Below are positions 1 through 8,317 of a stretch of 64,000 nt of DNA, piece after piece. Source of the DNA: Bacillus sp. V2I10 (GTDB lineage Bacteria > Bacillota > Bacilli > Bacillales > Bacillaceae); contig NZ_JAUSYV010000001.1 in the NCBI RefSeq assembly GCF_030817055.1, forward strand, positions 1,202,001 through 1,266,000. Reading direction: 5' to 3'. The stretch's first letter is position 1. Each line of letters begins with the position of its first letter. Below the pieces are notes generated by a model. It saw only the letters and a list, made by a program, of their open reading frames with translations. It searched no databases and was not told the DNA's origin. The position numbers and the translations under genes were made by a program.

Positions 1-1
1 A

Positions 2-466
2 AATTATATACGTCCCGTGATCAAGGTGATCGAAACGATTCCCATTCAAGATTTATTGCTGAGAATGCAGAAAGACCGAATCCACATGGCAATCCTGGTA
101 GATGAATATGGCGGTACAGCAGGGCTTGTAACAGTAGAGGACATTCTTGAAGAAATTGTCGGAGAAATCTTGGATGAGTTTGATGTGGACGAACTGCCTA
201 ATGTTCAAAAGAAAAGCGAGCATCACTACATTTTTGACGGCAAAGCACTTATTGAAGAAGTAAATGATCTCCTTCAGCTCGAGATTGATTCAGAAGATGT
301 CGACACAATCGGGGGCTGGGTGCTCACAGAGAAAATCGATGTGAAAAAAGGAGACAAAATCATGTCTGACGGCTACGAGTTTACCGTAACCGATATGGAA
401 GGGCATCATATTAGAACGCTTGAAGCTAAAAAGAAGGTGGAAACTGCAGCAGGTAATCGTGAATGA
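2..466 (+). CDS. yugS: CBS/CorC-domain membrane protein, C-terminal part (5' end outside window)
   Basis: This is the 3' part of a UPF0053/HlyC-CorC family gene; the reading frame is open to the left edge, so the start is missing. The visible part holds the end of a CBS pair (DRIHMAILVDEYGGTAGLVT followed by VEDILEEIVGEI), then the C-terminal CorC_HlyC domain that follows CBS domains in this family (around IDSEDVDTIGGWV). Full-length members carry an N-terminal DUF21 membrane domain and are implicated in divalent-cation (Mg/Co) efflux. The gene symbol rests on synteny: in B. subtilis yugS, yugT and yugU are neighbours, and the same order is seen here. A hairpin with a T run follows the stop codon. 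Confidence 0.85.
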   Translation, partial: NYIRPVIKVIETIPIQDLLLRMQKDRIHMAILVDEYGGTAGLVTVEDILEEIVGEILDEFDVDELPNVQKKSEHHYIFDGKALIEEVNDLLQLEIDSEDVDTIGGWVLTEKIDVKKGDKIMSDGYEFTVTDMEGHHIRTLEAKKKVETAAGNRE

Positions 467-480
467 TTGCCTGTTTTTTT
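452..480 (+). terminator. Terminator of the yugS-like gene
   Basis: Seven-pair stem GGTAATC/GATTGCC (one G-T pair), six-base loop that contains the stop codon, then a run of seven T. Confidence 0.6.
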
Positions 481-716
481 CGGAATAAAAAGATGGCAGA
501 TGACTGACAAAACATGTCTGATTTTAAAAAAACGCACAATTAATGCTCAATGCAGCCGGTGATAATGTCGCAGAATGATGATTTCAAAACGTAGTTCCAA
601 CTTTTCATAATTGTTTAAGAAGAACGGTATCTACCCGCAGGTATCTGCTTCTTTTTTTTATAAATACAATTAGAGGGAATTCGAAGGAAATTGTTCAATC
701 TTTAACATAATTAGAG
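481..716. other. Intergenic stretch with a second terminator-like hairpin
   Basis: No gene is seen between yugS and the yugT promoter. At 617-659 an AAGAAG/CTTCTT-based hairpin with a repeated GGTATCT is followed by eight T. It is a second possible terminator, or the end of a small transcript starting near 500-560. No known RNA family was recognised. Confidence 0.35.
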
Positions 717-722
717 TATAAT
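694..722 (+). promoter_or_regulatory. Probable sigma-A promoter of yugT
   Basis: A consensus -10 TATAAT lies at 717-722. A weak -35 (TTCAAT, 694-699) sits 17 bases upstream. The cre site at 751-765 falls about 20-35 bases after the expected start of transcription. Confidence 0.5.
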
Positions 723-750
723 ATTTTTTAGTAATGACAACTTTTAATAA

Positions 751-765
751 ATGTAAGCGAATACT
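751..765 (+). promoter_or_regulatory. CcpA catabolite-repression site (cre) upstream of yugT
   Basis: ATGTAAGCGAATACT matches the cre consensus WTGNAANCGNWNNCW at every fixed position. It lies between the -10 box and the ribosome site of the glucosidase gene, a position typical of CcpA repression. Confidence 0.8.
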
Positions 766-840
766 TTGCTTTTTAACATTTTATTCCTATTTTTCATTCG
801 TCTTACTTGACGTTAAGGTTGATATAAAGGAGTGTTTAAG

Positions 841-2502
841 TTGAAAAAGATTTGGTGGAAAGAAGCGGTTGCATACCAAATATATCCTAGAAGCTTTATG
901 GATTCCAACGGTGACGGAATAGGCGATATCCGCGGGATTATTTCTAAATTAGATTACTTAAAAGAATTCGGCATTGATGTGATCTGGATTTGCCCGATTT
1001 TTACATCACCTAATGCTGATAACGGCTACGACATCAGTGATTATCAAGACATTATGGCAGACTTTGGTACAATGGATGACTTTGATGATCTTCTGGCTGA
1101 AGTGCACAAGAGAGACATGAAGCTGATTCTTGATCTGGTAGTGAATCATACTAGTGATGAGCATCCTTGGTTTATTGAATCACGATCTTCAAAAGAGAAC
1201 GACAAACGAGACTGGTACATCTGGCGCGACGGCAAAAAAGGAAAAGAGCCAAACAACTGGGAAAGTATTTTCAGCGGTTCTGCCTGGGAGCATGATGAAG
1301 CGACAAACCAATATTACATGCACGTATTCGCAACAAAGCAGCCTGATTTAAACTGGAAAAACCAAGAAATGAGGCAAGCAGTTTACGATATGATTAACTG
1401 GTGGCTGGATAAAGGCATCGACGGCTTCCGTGTAGATGCAATTTCTCATATTAACAAAAAAGACGGCTTCCCTGATCTTCCTAATCCGAACGGACTTGAT
1501 TTTGTTTCCTCTTTTGATTACCACATGAATGTAGAAGGCATTATGGAGCACCTCAGCGAGCTGAAAGCGCAAACGTTTGCGCGTTATGATATCATGACAG
1601 TCGGCGAAGCGAATGGCGTTAAGCTTGAGCAGGCAGAAGACTGGGTTGGCGATACAAATGGAATCTTCAACATGATCTTCCAATTTGAGCACCTCGGATT
1701 ATGGGATAATGGCAAAGAAGGAACAGTCGACCTCATTAAGTTAAAAGAAACATTAACAAAATGGCAAAAAGGGCTGGACGGATCCGGCTGGAATGCATTA
1801 TTTCTTGAAAATCACGACCAGGCCCGCTCTGTATCAACCTGGGGCAACGATAAGGAATTTTTGACAGAAAGTGCAAAAGCATTGGCAGCCATGTACTTCT
1901 TAATGCAGGGTACACCATTTATTTATCAGGGACAGGAGCTTGGTATGACAAATGTTCATTTCCCGTCAATTGATGATTATGATGATATAGCGATGAAAAA
2001 CCTTTACCGTATTGAAACGGCAAAAGGACGTTCACATGAAGAAATCATGGAAATTATCTGGCATAAGGGCCGTGATAATTCCCGTACACCTATGCAATGG
2101 AATGAAGAGAAAAATGGTGGCTTCTCTACTGGCACACCGTGGTTTGGAGCGAATGAAAACTATAAAAAAATTAACGTTGAAAAGCAGGTAAAAGATGAGA
2201 ACTCGGTTTATCATTTCTATAAAAAGATGATTGACCTGCGTAAAGAGCATCTGGTTTTCGTTTATGGATCTTATGATTTGATTCTTCCAGAGGATAAGCA
2301 AATCTATGCTTACACAAGAACTTTTGAAGGCAAAAAAGCACTGGTTATCTCAAACATCAGCAACAAAACGGCTTTTTACCAGTACAGCAAGCTGCCGTTA
2401 TCTAAAGAACAGCTGATCCTTCAAAACTACGATGTTGCTGAACATAAGCACACAACATCATTTACAATGAAACCATTTGAAACAAGAGTTTACGTTCTTT
2501 AA
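841..2502 (+). CDS. yugT: Oligo-1,6-glucosidase / alpha-glucosidase, GH13
   Basis: Cytoplasmic GH13 alpha-glucosidase of 553 residues, expected to split alpha-1,6 (and possibly alpha-1,4) bonds in short malto/isomalto-oligosaccharides. The GH13 signature regions are present: DLVVNHTSDEH near residue 98, nucleophile Asp199 in GFRVDAI, acid/base Glu256 in TVGEA and transition-state Asp326 in ENHDQ, close to the numbering of the B. cereus enzyme. The TTG at 841 is chosen because AAAGGAG (826-832) is eight bases upstream; the GTG at 832 overlaps that ribosome site. No signal peptide. The cre site ahead predicts glucose repression. A hairpin follows at 2510-2545. Family assignment is firm; exact substrate is inferred. 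Confidence 0.92.
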   Translation: MKKIWWKEAVAYQIYPRSFMDSNGDGIGDIRGIISKLDYLKEFGIDVIWICPIFTSPNADNGYDISDYQDIMADFGTMDDFDDLLAEVHKRDMKLILDLVVNHTSDEHPWFIESRSSKENDKRDWYIWRDGKKGKEPNNWESIFSGSAWEHDEATNQYYMHVFATKQPDLNWKNQEMRQAVYDMINWWLDKGIDGFRVDAISHINKKDGFPDLPNPNGLDFVSSFDYHMNVEGIMEHLSELKAQTFARYDIMTVGEANGVKLEQAEDWVGDTNGIFNMIFQFEHLGLWDNGKEGTVDLIKLKETLTKWQKGLDGSGWNALFLENHDQARSVSTWGNDKEFLTESAKALAAMYFLMQGTPFIYQGQELGMTNVHFPSIDDYDDIAMKNLYRIETAKGRSHEEIMEIIWHKGRDNSRTPMQWNEEKNGGFSTGTPWFGANENYKKINVEKQVKDENSVYHFYKKMIDLRKEHLVFVYGSYDLILPEDKQIYAYTRTFEGKKALVISNISNKTAFYQYSKLPLSKEQLILQNYDVAEHKHTTSFTMKPFETRVYVL

Positions 2503-2509
2503 ACCACAT

Positions 2510-2545
2510 ACCCTCAAGAAGGATGAATGCCTTTTGGGGGTTTTG
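2510..2545 (+). terminator. Terminator after yugT
   Basis: Imperfect stem ACCCTCAAGAAGG / CCTTTTGGGGGT with a seven-base loop, followed by TTTTG. Confidence 0.6.
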
Positions 2546-2665
2546 TTATGAAGTAGATAATTTCCTTAAAAGTGAGCAGATCAAAGCTTGCGAGTAGCTC
2601 CAACGTGCCGGATTAGGATGCTTAATGATACAATGCAACCAAAGGAAATAAGGAGGACTCGCATA

Positions 2666-3070
2666 ATGCTGAAAAGGTTTACTATAAAAACAAACTCTCG
2701 CGACGAGATGGCAGATGTGACTTCAAGTGTTGAAAAACTAGTGAGAGAAGCTTCTATAAAAGAAGGAACTGTCCTTATTTACTGCCCGCATACTACAGCA
2801 GGCATTACAATTAATGAAAATGCTGATCCAGACGTAAAAAGAGACATGATCAGACGTTTTGATGAAATCTATCCATGGCACCATGAGAAAGACCGGCATG
2901 CAGAAGGAAATACTGCTGCTCACATGAAAGCGAGCACAGTGGGCGCCACGCAGCATGTTATCGTATCAGACGGACAGCTGGTTCTCGGCACATGGCAGGG
3001 AATTTACTTCTGTGAGTTTGACGGCCCGAGAGAACGTACTTTTTATGTAAAGCTGCAGTCTTCATTGTGA
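2666..3070 (+). CDS. yugU: YjbQ/UPF0047 family protein
   Basis: Small cytoplasmic protein of 134 residues in the YjbQ (UPF0047) family, some members of which show weak thiamine-phosphate synthase activity; its physiological role is not settled. The conserved blocks are visible: PHTTAGITINE (41-51), HAEGNTAAHMKAS (78-90) and GTWQGIYFCEFDGPR (108-122), with the conserved histidines that cluster in a metal-binding pocket. The ATG at 2666 is chosen over an upstream GTG because AGGAGG (2651-2656) precedes it by nine bases. The stop overlaps the start of the next gene by four bases (GTGA), so the two are probably translationally coupled. Confidence 0.88.
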   Translation: MLKRFTIKTNSRDEMADVTSSVEKLVREASIKEGTVLIYCPHTTAGITINENADPDVKRDMIRRFDEIYPWHHEKDRHAEGNTAAHMKASTVGATQHVIVSDGQLVLGTWQGIYFCEFDGPRERTFYVKLQSSL

Positions 3071-3993
3071 AAAAGTATCAAAATCTTGACGATGTTCAAA
3101 ATACGAAGAACTTTTCCGATTTGAGAAAGTGGATGAAAGAAAGAAGGAGCAAGCAAAAGGATCTTTCTCTATCGATTGAACGAACAGACAAAACAGTTGA
3201 AGCTGAATTAAAAAGCAATCGATCAGACATAAGCATCACCTGGATCGGCCATTCTACTTTTCTGATACAGCTAAATGGAATGAATATTCTGACTGATCCG
3301 GTATGGGCAGAAAGAATGGGCGTTCAAAAACGGCTTACTAAGCCCGGACTTCAAATACAGGATCTTCCTGAGATCGATTTTGTTCTAATCTCGCATGGAC
3401 ATTATGACCACCTTGATTTTTCGAGTATTAAACAATTAAAAGGAAATCCGGTGTATTATGTGCCGGAAGGCCTGAAACCTGCTTTCAAAAGAAGAGGGTA
3501 TAAGCAGGTAATAGAAGCAAATTGGTGGGATTCATTTGGAGTAAATGGCGGAAAGCTATCCTTCGTTCCTGCTCAGCATTGGACAAGGAGAACGCTGTGG
3601 GATACCAACTCTTCTCATTGGGGCGGCTGGGTGATAGAGGATACTGTCACGCCATACACTGTTTATTTCGTTGGTGATACAGGTTATTTCAGAGGATTTA
3701 AAGAGGTTGGGAGCAGATACGATATCGATGCAGTCCTAATGCCGATTGGAGCGTATGAGCCGGAGTGGTTTATGAAGGTTTCCCACATAAATCCGGAAGA
3801 CGCGATTCAGGCGTTTCTTGATATAAATTCAAAAGGACCATTTATCCCCATGCATTATGGTGCATACAGGCTGGCAGATGATACAGGGCCCGAAGCCCTC
3901 GGGCGCCTGTATTCAGAATGGGAAAGACTTTCGCTTGATAAAGAGCTGCTTATGGTCATGAAAATCGGAGAAACATGGTGGAGGAAGCAGTGA
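3067..3993 (+). CDS. Metallo-beta-lactamase-fold hydrolase (NAPE-PLD/UlaG-like)
   Basis: MBL-fold metallohydrolase of 308 residues. The dinuclear-metal motif HxHxDH is present as SHGHYDHLD (109-117), followed by PAQHWTRRT (168-176), GDTGYF (203-208) and a C-terminal PMHYGAY. This layout resembles the family that includes N-acyl-phosphatidylethanolamine phospholipase D and UlaG-like lactonases; the substrate cannot be told from sequence. The GTG start overlaps the yugU stop as GTGA and has no strong ribosome site of its own, which fits coupled translation. No signal peptide. It ends just before a strong two-way terminator. Confidence 0.8.
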   Translation: MKKYQNLDDVQNTKNFSDLRKWMKERRSKQKDLSLSIERTDKTVEAELKSNRSDISITWIGHSTFLIQLNGMNILTDPVWAERMGVQKRLTKPGLQIQDLPEIDFVLISHGHYDHLDFSSIKQLKGNPVYYVPEGLKPAFKRRGYKQVIEANWWDSFGVNGGKLSFVPAQHWTRRTLWDTNSSHWGGWVIEDTVTPYTVYFVGDTGYFRGFKEVGSRYDIDAVLMPIGAYEPEWFMKVSHINPEDAIQAFLDINSKGPFIPMHYGAYRLADDTGPEALGRLYSEWERLSLDKELLMVMKIGETWWRKQ

Positions 3994-4013
3994 GAGCTGC
4001 TCCCCGAAATCAG

Positions 4014-4053
4014 AAAAAGAAGGCGGCTCATTTAAACGAGCCGCCTTCTTTTT
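4014..4053. terminator. Bidirectional terminator
   Basis: Perfect 16-bp stem: AAAAAGAAGGCGGCTC (4014-4029) and its complement (4038-4053) around an eight-base loop, giving A/T tails on both sides. It serves the hydrolase gene on + and the DUF948 gene on -. Confidence 0.9.
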
Positions 4054-4384
4054 ATCCCCGTACCTTATAAGTAAACCGTTCATTTTTTTTAGCCGGCAAA
4101 AACTCTTTAAAGCCTTTAATTGTTTCCGGAGTTTCTTTGGCGATCTCAATTGTTGTCTGGACTGTCTGTTTTTTGTATTCAACATCTGACATGATTTTCT
4201 GCTGTGTGGCAGTCAGCTTGGTTGTTTCAGTTTGTATGCCCTCTGTTTGCTTTTGAATGCGGTTAGCCGTTTCCTGAAGATCCTGCAATGCAGGCTGTGC
4301 TTTTTTAAACGTTCTAAAAGCAGAGGTTCCTAAATAAATGAGTGCACAAACTACAAGCGCGATGCTTATATAAACAATAGCCAT
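4052..4384 (-). CDS. DUF948 family membrane-anchored protein
   Basis: Protein of 110 residues with one N-terminal transmembrane segment (about residues 3-23) followed by a long helical, coiled-coil-prone stretch rich in Gln, Thr, Glu and Lys (about 30-85). This is the pattern of DUF948 (YtxG/YoxC-like) proteins, whose function is unknown; some B. subtilis relatives are general-stress proteins. The ATG is preceded by AAAGGAG on the minus strand. It may form a two-gene minus-strand unit with the HIT gene upstream (gap about 60 bases). Confidence 0.75.
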   Translation of the reverse strand: MAIVYISIALVVCALIYLGTSAFRTFKKAQPALQDLQETANRIQKQTEGIQTETTKLTATQQKIMSDVEYKKQTVQTTIEIAKETPETIKGFKEFLPAKKNERFTYKVRG

Positions 4385-4443
4385 CGATAAAAACTCCTTT
4401 CTATTTCTTCTCTTTTTTATTTTTTACCCTAAAAGGCCATTTC

Positions 4444-4842
4444 TTAATCTAGGATAGAGGGCCTCATATTGTCTATATCCTTCAGCCATGAGCGAATGCC
4501 GCGTCCTGCATAAGGCTCGTCTTTGAAACGGGGAATAACATGCAGGTGGGCGTGAAAAATATGCTGTCCGCCTGTTTCTCCTGAATTCCATCCAATCGTA
4601 TAGCCATCAGGCTGATCCTCATCATCGAGCCATTTCTTCACTTCCTTCAGCAGGCTGAAAGTTGCGTGCCACTCTTCTTCTGTTAAATCGAAAACGGTTG
4701 GCCTGTGCTCTCTTGGAACGATTAAGCCCGAGCCTTTCAGCACTTTTTGCGGCATTTGCAAAAAGACGCAATGTTCATTGGACAGAACGGCTTTTTGATC
4801 TTCTATCATTTCGGGATTGCAAAGCGGGCATAACTCTTCCAA
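4444..4842 (-). CDS. HIT family nucleotide hydrolase/transferase
   Basis: Histidine-triad protein of 132 residues with the signature QHIFHAHLHVIPR (93-105; triad His97-His99-His101, His99 the expected nucleophile). HIT proteins act on nucleoside phosphoramidates or dinucleoside polyphosphates. A CPLC cysteine pair at residues 5-8 may bind zinc. It is not a close match to B. subtilis Hit, so no symbol is given. The start is a TTG at 4842 with AGGAG about ten bases upstream. Confidence 0.85.
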   Translation of the reverse strand: MEELCPLCNPEMIEDQKAVLSNEHCVFLQMPQKVLKGSGLIVPREHRPTVFDLTEEEWHATFSLLKEVKKWLDDEDQPDGYTIGWNSGETGGQHIFHAHLHVIPRFKDEPYAGRGIRSWLKDIDNMRPSILD

Positions 4843-5012
4843 CTAAGACAACTCCTATCTATCTGAATCTATTTTTTACCATTTTAGCATAATCAGCCAA
4901 AATGAACGCGATATTTGCTTCTAGGCGGGTATTCCTTTTAGTATGGCAGGGAACAGCGGCCGCCATGTAGAAGAAGATATACAGCATTCTTCTGAGATGG
5001 GTGGGAAACTGT

Positions 5013-6110
5013 ATGACATGGAATTATACCTCTATAAGCAGGCTGCTTAAGATTGAATACCCAATTGTTCAAGCACCGATGGCAGGAGGAATTACTGTCC
5101 CGAAGCTTGTCAGCGCGGTCAGTGAGGCCGGAGCATTGGGATCAGTCGGTGCAGGGTATTTAAAGTCCGTTCAGCTTGATCAACAAATAAAAGAAATAAA
5201 AGGTTTAACAGACAAACCTTTTAATGTGAATCTTTTCGTCCCTGAAAAAGAAGTAGGGATCAGCAAAGAAGATATTCAGATGATGAAGGGTGTCCTTGAA
5301 AAATTAAACATGCTGACGGAGGATATTTCATTCACAAATAAAAAGAGTCAATCAAATTATGAGAAGCAGCTTGAGGCTGTTCTTCATAATGATGTGCCGA
5401 TCTGTTCTTTTACTTTTGGCCTTCCTTCCATAGAAGCAGTCAGGGAGCTTAAACGGGCAGGCCGGATTGTGATGGGCACAGCAACAACAGTGGAGGAGGC
5501 TATTTTGTTCGAAGAGCGGGGTGCAGACGTTATCGTCATGCAGGGAAGCGAAGCAGGAGGACACCGAGGTACATTTAAACGCTCCGCTGATTCTTGTATT
5601 GGCACAATGGCTCTTGTACCTCAAGCAGCAGACGCTCTAAGCCTTCCAATTATTGCAGCTGGGGGGATTGCAGATGCAAGAGGAATAGCAGCAGCGCTGA
5701 TCCTTGGTGCAGATGCAGTCCAGCTGGGAAGTGTATTTATTCCATGTACAGAAAGCGGGGCCCCTTCTGCTTACAAAGCAAAGGTACTAAGCAGCAATGA
5801 AGATGAGACCGTTTTGACAAGAGCCTTTTCCGGCAAATACGCCCGCGGAATTGAAAATGACTTTATTCAAAAGATGAAACCATTTGAAAACAGCATTTTA
5901 CCTTATCCTGTACAAAATGAAATGACAAAAAGTTTGCGCAGACATGCTGCACAAGAGCTCAATGCGGAAAACATGTCATTATGGGCAGGACAGGGTTTAA
6001 GAATGATTACTGAATCTATGTCTGCGAAAGAGGTTTTAGACAGATTAATTGGACAAGTGAACGCTGTAACAGAATCCAGCTGGAAGGGAGTGGATGCAAA
6101 TGGATCTTAA
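5013..6110 (+). CDS. Nitronate monooxygenase (NMO/2-nitropropane dioxygenase family)
   Basis: FMN-binding TIM-barrel flavoprotein of 365 residues. Diagnostic blocks: PIVQAPMAGG (17-26), QGSEAGGHRG (177-186) with the catalytic-region His184, AAGGIAD (215-221) and GADAVQLGSVF (232-242), which bind the FMN phosphate. Family members oxidise alkyl nitronates, but many are broad quinone reductases or FabK-like enzymes. The ATG at 5013 is preferred over the GTG at 5001 because GGTGGG (4999-5004) lies eight bases ahead. It overlaps the kynureninase gene by 11 bases, so it is in an operon with kynU and kynB; a role in tryptophan-derived metabolism is inference only. Confidence 0.85.
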   Translation: MTWNYTSISRLLKIEYPIVQAPMAGGITVPKLVSAVSEAGALGSVGAGYLKSVQLDQQIKEIKGLTDKPFNVNLFVPEKEVGISKEDIQMMKGVLEKLNMLTEDISFTNKKSQSNYEKQLEAVLHNDVPICSFTFGLPSIEAVRELKRAGRIVMGTATTVEEAILFEERGADVIVMQGSEAGGHRGTFKRSADSCIGTMALVPQAADALSLPIIAAGGIADARGIAAALILGADAVQLGSVFIPCTESGAPSAYKAKVLSSNEDETVLTRAFSGKYARGIENDFIQKMKPFENSILPYPVQNEMTKSLRRHAAQELNAENMSLWAGQGLRMITESMSAKEVLDRLIGQVNAVTESSWKGVDANGS

Positions 6111-7365
6111 AAAGGCGGCAGCCCTTGATGAGAATGATGAGCTTGCCCATTTTCGAAATGAGTTTTATCTGAAAAAAGATGTGATTTATTTAGATGGAAA
6201 TTCCCTTGGATTGCCTTCAAAAAGGGCAGAGGCAGCACTGATTTCCATGCTTGATGCCTGGAAGGAGTTTGGGATTGACGGCTGGACTCAAGGAGAAAAG
6301 CCTTGGTACTACTTATCAGAAACGCTTGGCGAACAATCTGCATTTTTAATAGGGGCGAAGCCTGATGAGGTGGTTGTGACCGGATCAACAACAGTCAATC
6401 TGCATCAGCTCGCTGCTAGCTTTTTTCATCCAGAGAAGAAGCGGACGAAGATTCTTGCAGATGACCTGAACTTTCCATCTGACATATATGCGCTGCAGAG
6501 TCAGCTGTCATTAAGAGGACTCGATCCGAATGTCCATTTAGTTAAGGCGAAAAGCAGGAATGGCCATACCCTTGAAGAGGACGATATCATAGCTTGTATG
6601 ACAAATGAAATTGCATTAGTCGTTTTGCCTACCGTTCTTTACCGGAGCGGACAGCTGTTGAATATAGAAAAGCTGACGAAAGCCGCAAGCGAACGCGGGA
6701 TTTTGATTGGGTTTGACGGGTGCCATTCAGTGGGAGCAGTGCCGCATGAGTTTCACAAATGGGGAGTTGATTTTGCCTACTGGTGCAATTACAAGTATTT
6801 AAACGGAGGACCCGGGGCATCTGCAGGACTGTTTGTTCATGAAAAGCACTTGGGGAAAATGCCGGGCTTAAGCGGATGGTTTGGATCGAATAAAGAGTCT
6901 CAATTTGATATGGAGCACACCTTTACTCCTGCGGCCTCTGCCGGAGCCTATCAAATTGGAACGCCCCATATTTTCAGTACTGCGCCTCTGTCTGCGTCTC
7001 TTCAGCTTTTTAAAGAGGCTACTCTTTCAGCCATCCGCAAAAAGTCGCTGAATATGACAAGAATTATGATGGATTTAATTGATTCTGAGCTTTCAGGGTT
7101 TGCTTTTCGCATTATCAACCCTGCTGAAGATAACAGACGCGGGGGCCACGTAGCTCTCCTGCACCCTGAAGCAGCAAGGATTTGCAAAGCATTAAAGCAG
7201 GCTGGCGTCATCCCGGATTACCGATCACCAAACATTATCAGACTGGCACCAGTTGCATTGTATACATCATACGAAGAAATTTGGAAAACAATACAGTTTC
7301 TAAAGGACATTATGAGGGAAAAAAGATATGAACAATATGAAAATAAGCGTGAGGTGATCGCATAA
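6100..7365 (+). CDS. kynU: Kynureninase
   Basis: PLP enzyme of 421 residues that converts kynurenine to anthranilate plus alanine (or 3-hydroxykynurenine to 3-hydroxyanthranilate). Family blocks are visible: YLDGNSLGLPS (30-40), DDLNFPSDIY (121-130), FDGCHSVGA (205-213) and the PLP lysine Lys232 in CNYKYLNGGPG. Length is normal. The ATG at 6100 is chosen because AAGGGAG (6084-6090) is nine bases upstream; the ATG at 6094 is too close. It overlaps the upstream flavoprotein gene and its TAA shares a base with the kynB start (TAATG), so the three genes are tightly coupled. Confidence 0.93.
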   Translation: MDLKKAAALDENDELAHFRNEFYLKKDVIYLDGNSLGLPSKRAEAALISMLDAWKEFGIDGWTQGEKPWYYLSETLGEQSAFLIGAKPDEVVVTGSTTVNLHQLAASFFHPEKKRTKILADDLNFPSDIYALQSQLSLRGLDPNVHLVKAKSRNGHTLEEDDIIACMTNEIALVVLPTVLYRSGQLLNIEKLTKAASERGILIGFDGCHSVGAVPHEFHKWGVDFAYWCNYKYLNGGPGASAGLFVHEKHLGKMPGLSGWFGSNKESQFDMEHTFTPAASAGAYQIGTPHIFSTAPLSASLQLFKEATLSAIRKKSLNMTRIMMDLIDSELSGFAFRIINPAEDNRRGGHVALLHPEAARICKALKQAGVIPDYRSPNIIRLAPVALYTSYEEIWKTIQFLKDIMREKRYEQYENKREVIA

Positions 7366-7985
7366 TGATTATTGATATTTCAAGACCTATTCAAAATAGC
7401 ACGCCAACGTGGCCCGGCGATACACCATTTGACTTTGAATTAATGTGGACAAAAGAAGCAAGCGGATCCGTTAATGTAGGCAAGCTTGAAATGAGCACCC
7501 ATACCGGTACGCATATAGATGCACCTTTTCATGTTGATTCAGAGGGGAAAAAAGTGCATGAGCTCGATCTATCAATCTACTGCGGAAAAGCAAAAGTGAT
7601 ACACCTTCAGGATGTTGAAGTGATAACAGCGCACGAGCTGAAAAAAGCAGGTCTTTCTGAAACAGAAAGGCTGTTGATCCGAACAGATTCGTGGGATGAC
7701 CCGTTAAGGTTTCCGGAAGAGTTCTCATATTTTCACCCTGATGCAGCTGCTTACTTGAAAGAAATCGGAGTCAAGCTGATAGGTGTGGATGTTCCTTCTG
7801 TTGATTTTATGAAAAGCAAAGAGCTTCCTGCCCATCATTCATTTTTAGAGCATTCTATTTTCATTTTAGAGGGGCTTGATTTAAGCGCAGTAGAACAGGG
7901 AGATTATGAGTTAATTGCTTTGCCGCTTCTGATTGTAGATGGAGATGGAAGTCCTGTGAGAGCAATTTTAAGAACGTTTGAATAA
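7365..7985 (+). CDS. kynB: Kynurenine formamidase (cyclase family)
   Basis: Zinc hydrolase of 206 residues that removes the formyl group from N-formylkynurenine, one step ahead of kynureninase. The family signature HTGTHIDAPFH is at residues 46-56; SRPIQNSTPTWPGD (6-19) is the typical N-terminus. Start ATG at 7365 lies eight bases after GAGGTG. No tryptophan 2,3-dioxygenase gene (kynA) lies in the operon, unlike the kynABU set of B. cereus. Members of this cyclase family can also act on other cyclic amides or esters. Confidence 0.9.
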   Translation: MIIDISRPIQNSTPTWPGDTPFDFELMWTKEASGSVNVGKLEMSTHTGTHIDAPFHVDSEGKKVHELDLSIYCGKAKVIHLQDVEVITAHELKKAGLSETERLLIRTDSWDDPLRFPEEFSYFHPDAAAYLKEIGVKLIGVDVPSVDFMKSKELPAHHSFLEHSIFILEGLDLSAVEQGDYELIALPLLIVDGDGSPVRAILRTFE

Positions 7986-8039
7986 GGCTTGTCAGAGTAA
8001 TTGGACCGGAACGTGTATTCTGTTTGTAGGTGATGGAAA

Positions 8040-8300
8040 ATGAAAATCATTCATTATTCTTATAGAAAACACGGCAGAATTGAATTTTGGTTTGATAAGT
8101 GGCCGAATTCACCCGTTGTTTTCACTCCCATTAAAGAATACTATTTTATTAGAGTTGTAAAGTGGAGTGAGCTCGATCCGCTCGTTACGAGAGATGACCT
8201 TGGCAAGATGGAGCTGATTGTCAATCAGTACCTTGGACGTGAACAATACTACATGCAGCGCAAATATTTTGATAAAAACCGGCTGAGGCTGCCTAAATAA
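8040..8300 (+). CDS. Conserved-looking small protein of unknown function
   Basis: Protein of 86 residues, not recognised. It is basic and rich in aromatic residues (Tyr, Trp, Phe), with no transmembrane segment or signal peptide. A good ribosome site (AGGTGA, 8028-8033) precedes the ATG by six bases and a terminator follows at the stop codon, which supports a real gene. It lies 55 bases after kynB and may be read through from that operon. Confidence 0.6.
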   Translation: MKIIHYSYRKHGRIEFWFDKWPNSPVVFTPIKEYYFIRVVKWSELDPLVTRDDLGKMELIVNQYLGREQYYMQRKYFDKNRLRLPK

Positions 8301-8312
8301 TAGGCAGCTTTT
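8288..8312 (+). terminator. Terminator overlapping the stop of the 86-residue gene
   Basis: Eight-bp perfect stem GCTGCCTA/TAGGCAGC with loop AATAA (containing the stop), followed by TTTTG. Confidence 0.75.
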
Positions 8313-8317
8313 GTCTG

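Noticed and set aside
3913..4185. 90-codon minus-strand frame
   Set aside because: It crosses the two-way terminator and is a shadow of the hydrolase and DUF948 genes.
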